A stretch of DNA of 64,000 nt from Bradyrhizobium acaciae (lineage in GTDB: Bacteria; Pseudomonadota; Alphaproteobacteria; Rhizobiales; Xanthobacteraceae). Location: assembly GCF_020889785.1 (NCBI RefSeq), contig NZ_JACMYK010000027.1:1-64000 (forward strand), given 5' to 3'. Of this stretch, positions 61,575-64,000 are shown in pieces (positions within the stretch are counted from its first letter, which is position 1; each line of letters opens with the position of its first letter). The notes under the pieces were generated by a model. The model saw only the letters and a list, made by a program, of their open reading frames with translations. It did no database searches and was not told where the DNA came from. The position numbers and the translations under genes were made by a program.

Positions 61575-64000
61575 ATGTCGGTTGTCTCAACGATCAGTCT
61601 GATGCCGGAACACCGGCGGCTGTCGATCAAAGGTATGTTGCGCGTCACCAGGATGGGCGCCATTCAGTGGCTCGTCCTGAGCGCCGCGCTGCTGGTGCTC
61701 GCCATCACGCTTGGCACCGGCTATCTCGCGCTGCAGTTTCGTGAACGCGCGTTGGAGATGTCCGAACGGGAGCTCAATAACACCGCGCTGCTGCTGTCGC
61801 GGCATTTCGACCAGCAGCTCAGTGACCTCCAGCATGTCCACGACGATATCTTGAATTATCTGCGATCGGAGCAGGTCGAGACTGCCGATCAGTTCGAAAA
61901 GAACATGTCGCTCCTGAGCGCGCACGAGATGCTGCGCAGGCGGCTGGCGGCACTGCCGCATGTCGGCGGCCTTAATCTGTTCAACGCCAAGGGATGGCTG
62001 ATCAACTCGTCCGAGATGTGGCCGGTGCCTGACGTCAGCATCGCGGACCGGCGCTACTTCCAGGAGTTCACGTCGGGGCGGCCGACATCGCCCGTCATCG
62101 TCGAGCCGGCGATGAGCAAGGTGACCGGCAACTGGACCACGGTCTTTGCCCGCAAGATCACCGGGCGCAACGGCGAGATCATCGGCTTTGCGAGCCGCGG
62201 CGTCGAGCCCAGCCATTTCGAGGATTTCGTGGCCTCCCTGGCGCTGAACGGTGACACCGTGATTTCGATGATCCACCGTGATGGCACGATCATCGTGCGC
62301 TATCCGCAGGATGCGAGCGTGGTCGGCAGCAACATCACCGACCAGTCGCTGTTCCGGAAGATCATCGGCCTCGGCGGCAACACGTCCGGGCGGTTCATCG
62401 GCGCCGGCGGCGAGGAAAATGTCGGCGCGGTCAGGTCGCTGTCGCACTTTCCGATCCTGATCCTCGCCACCACGAAGACCTCCAGCGCGCTGGAGGACTG
62501 GCGCGCCCAGACCAAGCTGCAATTCTGCGCCGCGGTGCTCGCGGTGCTGATCGTCGTCATGACGATCTTCCTGATCGTCCGCCAGTTGCAGAGGCAGCAC
62601 GATGCGGCGCAGCGCCGGCTGTCCGAGAAGAGCCAGCACCTCGACACCGCCATCAACACCATGACGCAGGGGCTGCTGCTGTTCGACGCCTCGGCGCGGC
62701 TCGTGATCTGCAATCAGCAATATATCGACATGTTCGCCCTGTCGCCCGACATCGTCAAACCCGGATGTCATCTGCGCGACCTGATCCTGCATCGTCAGGC
62801 GCTCGGCTCGTTCGTCGGCGATGTCGATGACTACTGCGTCCGCTTCACCGATCCCAGGGGTGACCAGGTCCGGGACTCGTTGATCCTGACGCCCGACGGC
62901 CGCAGCATCCGCCTGATCTACAAGCGCGCGCCGGACGGCGGCTGGGCCACGACGCTCGAGGACGTCACCGACGGGCGGCGGGCACAGGCACGGATCGAGT
63001 ATCTTGCGCATTACGATGCCCTGACCAATCTGCCGAACCGGACGCTGTTCCAGCGCCACGCGGAAGAGCTGTTGCGCGAAGCCGTCGTCCGCGAGTTCGC
63101 GATCCACTATATCGATATCGACGAGTTCAAGCGGATCAACGACACGCTCGGCCATCCGATCGGCGACGAATTCCTGCGCCGCGTGGCCGAGAAGCTGCGG
63201 CAGTCGGTCGGATCGAACGACTTCATCGCCCGCCTCGGCGGCGACGAGTTCGCGATCGTCCAGCACGACGTCACCTCGGACGACGACGTCAGCGATCTTG
63301 TGGCGCGCGTCTATCAGTCGTTGCGCACGCCGTTCGACTGCCTCGGCCATTGGTTGTCGAGCGATGCCAGCATCGGCATTGCGATCGCCCCGCGCCACGG
63401 GGCCGACCTGTTCGGCCTGTTGAAATGCGCCGACCTCGCGATGTACGCGGCAAAGGCCGCCGGCCGCAGGACCTATCGCTTCTTCGACCCCGCGATGGAG
63501 AAGCAGGCGAACCTGCGCCGCGCGCTGGAGGCCGATCTGCGAAGCGCGTTGGCCGAGGGCCGTTTCGAATTGCACTATCAGCCGCTGGTCGATTTACGCA
63601 GCGACGAGGTGACCGGCTGCGAGGCGCTGCTGCGCTGGCGGCATCCGGTGCGCGGGATGATCTCACCGGCGGAGTTCGTACCGGTTGCCGAGGAAACCGG
63701 GTTGATCGAGGAGATCGGGCAGTGGGTGTTGCGCACCGCCTGTATCGAGGCGGCGACCTGGCCGGCGCATGTGCGCCTTGCGGTCAACGTCTCCCCGATC
63801 CAGTTCAAGTCGGAGACGCTGGCGCTGAAGGTTGCGAATGCGCTTGCCGAGAGCGGGCTCGACCCGCGCAGGCTCGAGCTCGAGATCACCGAAGCCGTGC
63901 TGATCGCCGATGACGATGCGGCACTGGTCACGCTCGGCCAGCTGCGCGAACTCGGCGTCCACATCGCGCTCGACGATTTCGGCACCGGCTACTCGTCGCT
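61575..64000 (+). CDS. Cache-PAS-GGDEF-EAL cyclic-di-GMP protein (3' end outside window)
   Basis: An open frame of more than 808 codons that runs off the window. In order: TM1 (WLVLSAALLVLAITLGTGYLA), a periplasmic dCache-like sensor (about 60-290, with LFNAKGWLINSSEMWPVPDVSIADRRYF and FASRGVEPSHFEDF), TM2 (FCAAVLAVLIVVMTIFLIV), a PAS domain (TMTQGLLLFDASARLVICNQQYIDMF), GGDEF at residues 555-559, and EAL with EALLRW from 683. The GGDEF motif is intact; the inhibitory RxxD site is lost (GSND). Whether cyclase or phosphodiesterase dominates cannot be decided without the EAL end. Confidence 0.93.
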   Translation, partial: MSVVSTISLMPEHRRLSIKGMLRVTRMGAIQWLVLSAALLVLAITLGTGYLALQFRERALEMSERELNNTALLLSRHFDQQLSDLQHVHDDILNYLRSEQVETADQFEKNMSLLSAHEMLRRRLAALPHVGGLNLFNAKGWLINSSEMWPVPDVSIADRRYFQEFTSGRPTSPVIVEPAMSKVTGNWTTVFARKITGRNGEIIGFASRGVEPSHFEDFVASLALNGDTVISMIHRDGTIIVRYPQDASVVGSNITDQSLFRKIIGLGGNTSGRFIGAGGEENVGAVRSLSHFPILILATTKTSSALEDWRAQTKLQFCAAVLAVLIVVMTIFLIVRQLQRQHDAAQRRLSEKSQHLDTAINTMTQGLLLFDASARLVICNQQYIDMFALSPDIVKPGCHLRDLILHRQALGSFVGDVDDYCVRFTDPRGDQVRDSLILTPDGRSIRLIYKRAPDGGWATTLEDVTDGRRAQARIEYLAHYDALTNLPNRTLFQRHAEELLREAVVREFAIHYIDIDEFKRINDTLGHPIGDEFLRRVAEKLRQSVGSNDFIARLGGDEFAIVQHDVTSDDDVSDLVARVYQSLRTPFDCLGHWLSSDASIGIAIAPRHGADLFGLLKCADLAMYAAKAAGRRTYRFFDPAMEKQANLRRALEADLRSALAEGRFELHYQPLVDLRSDEVTGCEALLRWRHPVRGMISPAEFVPVAEETGLIEEIGQWVLRTACIEAATWPAHVRLAVNVSPIQFKSETLALKVANALAESGLDPRRLELEITEAVLIADDDAALVTLGQLRELGVHIALDDFGTGYSS

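Noticed and set aside
61587-63575. 662-residue minus-strand frame opposite the GGDEF-EAL gene
   Set aside because: Shadow; the plus frame shows Cache, PAS, GGDEF and EAL motifs in order.

Overview
The window is chromosomal DNA from a high-GC alphaproteobacterium, most probably Bradyrhizobium or a close relative in the Nitrobacteraceae. This rests on codon bias strongly favouring G/C at third positions, many small exported or one-helix proteins, families typical of that group (fused indolepyruvate ferredoxin oxidoreductase, HdeD, GCG_CRPN-like peptide, NIPSNAP/ABM pair), several kinds of palindromic intergenic repeat, and candidate FixK- and EcfG-type promoter elements. No rRNA, CRISPR array, integrase, transposase or phage gene was seen. 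The only tRNA found is tRNA-Arg(UCG) on the minus strand near 39.3 kb.

Layout. 0-5 kb: the 3' end of propionyl-CoA carboxylase beta, then an AT-richer two-gene insert (YwgA/Panacea-like protein overlapping a SAMHD1/YwfO-type HD phosphohydrolase), a repeat-filled gap, a cupin, and a His/Trp-rich exported protein. 5-10.5 kb: ArsR-type regulator, NIPSNAP and ABM proteins, a PEP-mutase-like lyase, a YicG-like channel and a triheme cytochrome c. 10.7-20 kb: fused 2-oxoacid:ferredoxin oxidoreductase, then a forward acyl-CoA cluster (thiolase-like protein, DUF35 partner, MaoC hydratase, SDR, DapA-like aldolase, Nudix). 20-24 kb: an EamA transporter with an unusual leader and 3' tandem repeat, then a large PAS histidine kinase. 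24-29 kb: a minus-strand set of glutaminase, MFS transporter, HdeD and amidohydrolase, which looks like an acid or ammonia homeostasis unit. 29-36.6 kb: small membrane and exported proteins, a gluconolactonase remnant, GrlR-like and VOC proteins, FolD and a frameshifted MaoC gene.

36.6-39 kb: alkane monooxygenase AlkB divergent from an AraC regulator. 39-44 kb: microproteins, the tRNA, a periplasmic ClpP-like protein, and a Kef-type antiporter with two Usp domains. 44-48.7 kb: GNAT plus acyl-CoA-dehydrogenase-like monooxygenase divergent from a CadC/TPR regulator, then cytochrome b561 with a tiny membrane partner behind a FixK/FNR box. 48.9-52 kb: EamA transporter, photolyase and 1-Cys peroxiredoxin. 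52.3-61.5 kb: a phosphodiesterase, a CzcBA/CusBA metal efflux pair, an ArsI-type C-As lyase and small proteins. The window ends inside a Cache-PAS-GGDEF-EAL protein.

The most promising candidates for follow-up are the YwgA-like/HD pair, the FixK- and EcfG-type promoter assignments for small membrane proteins, the structured leader before the EamA gene at 20.1 kb, and the glutaminase-MFS-HdeD unit. All functions are inferred by reading motifs and order; no database search was possible.
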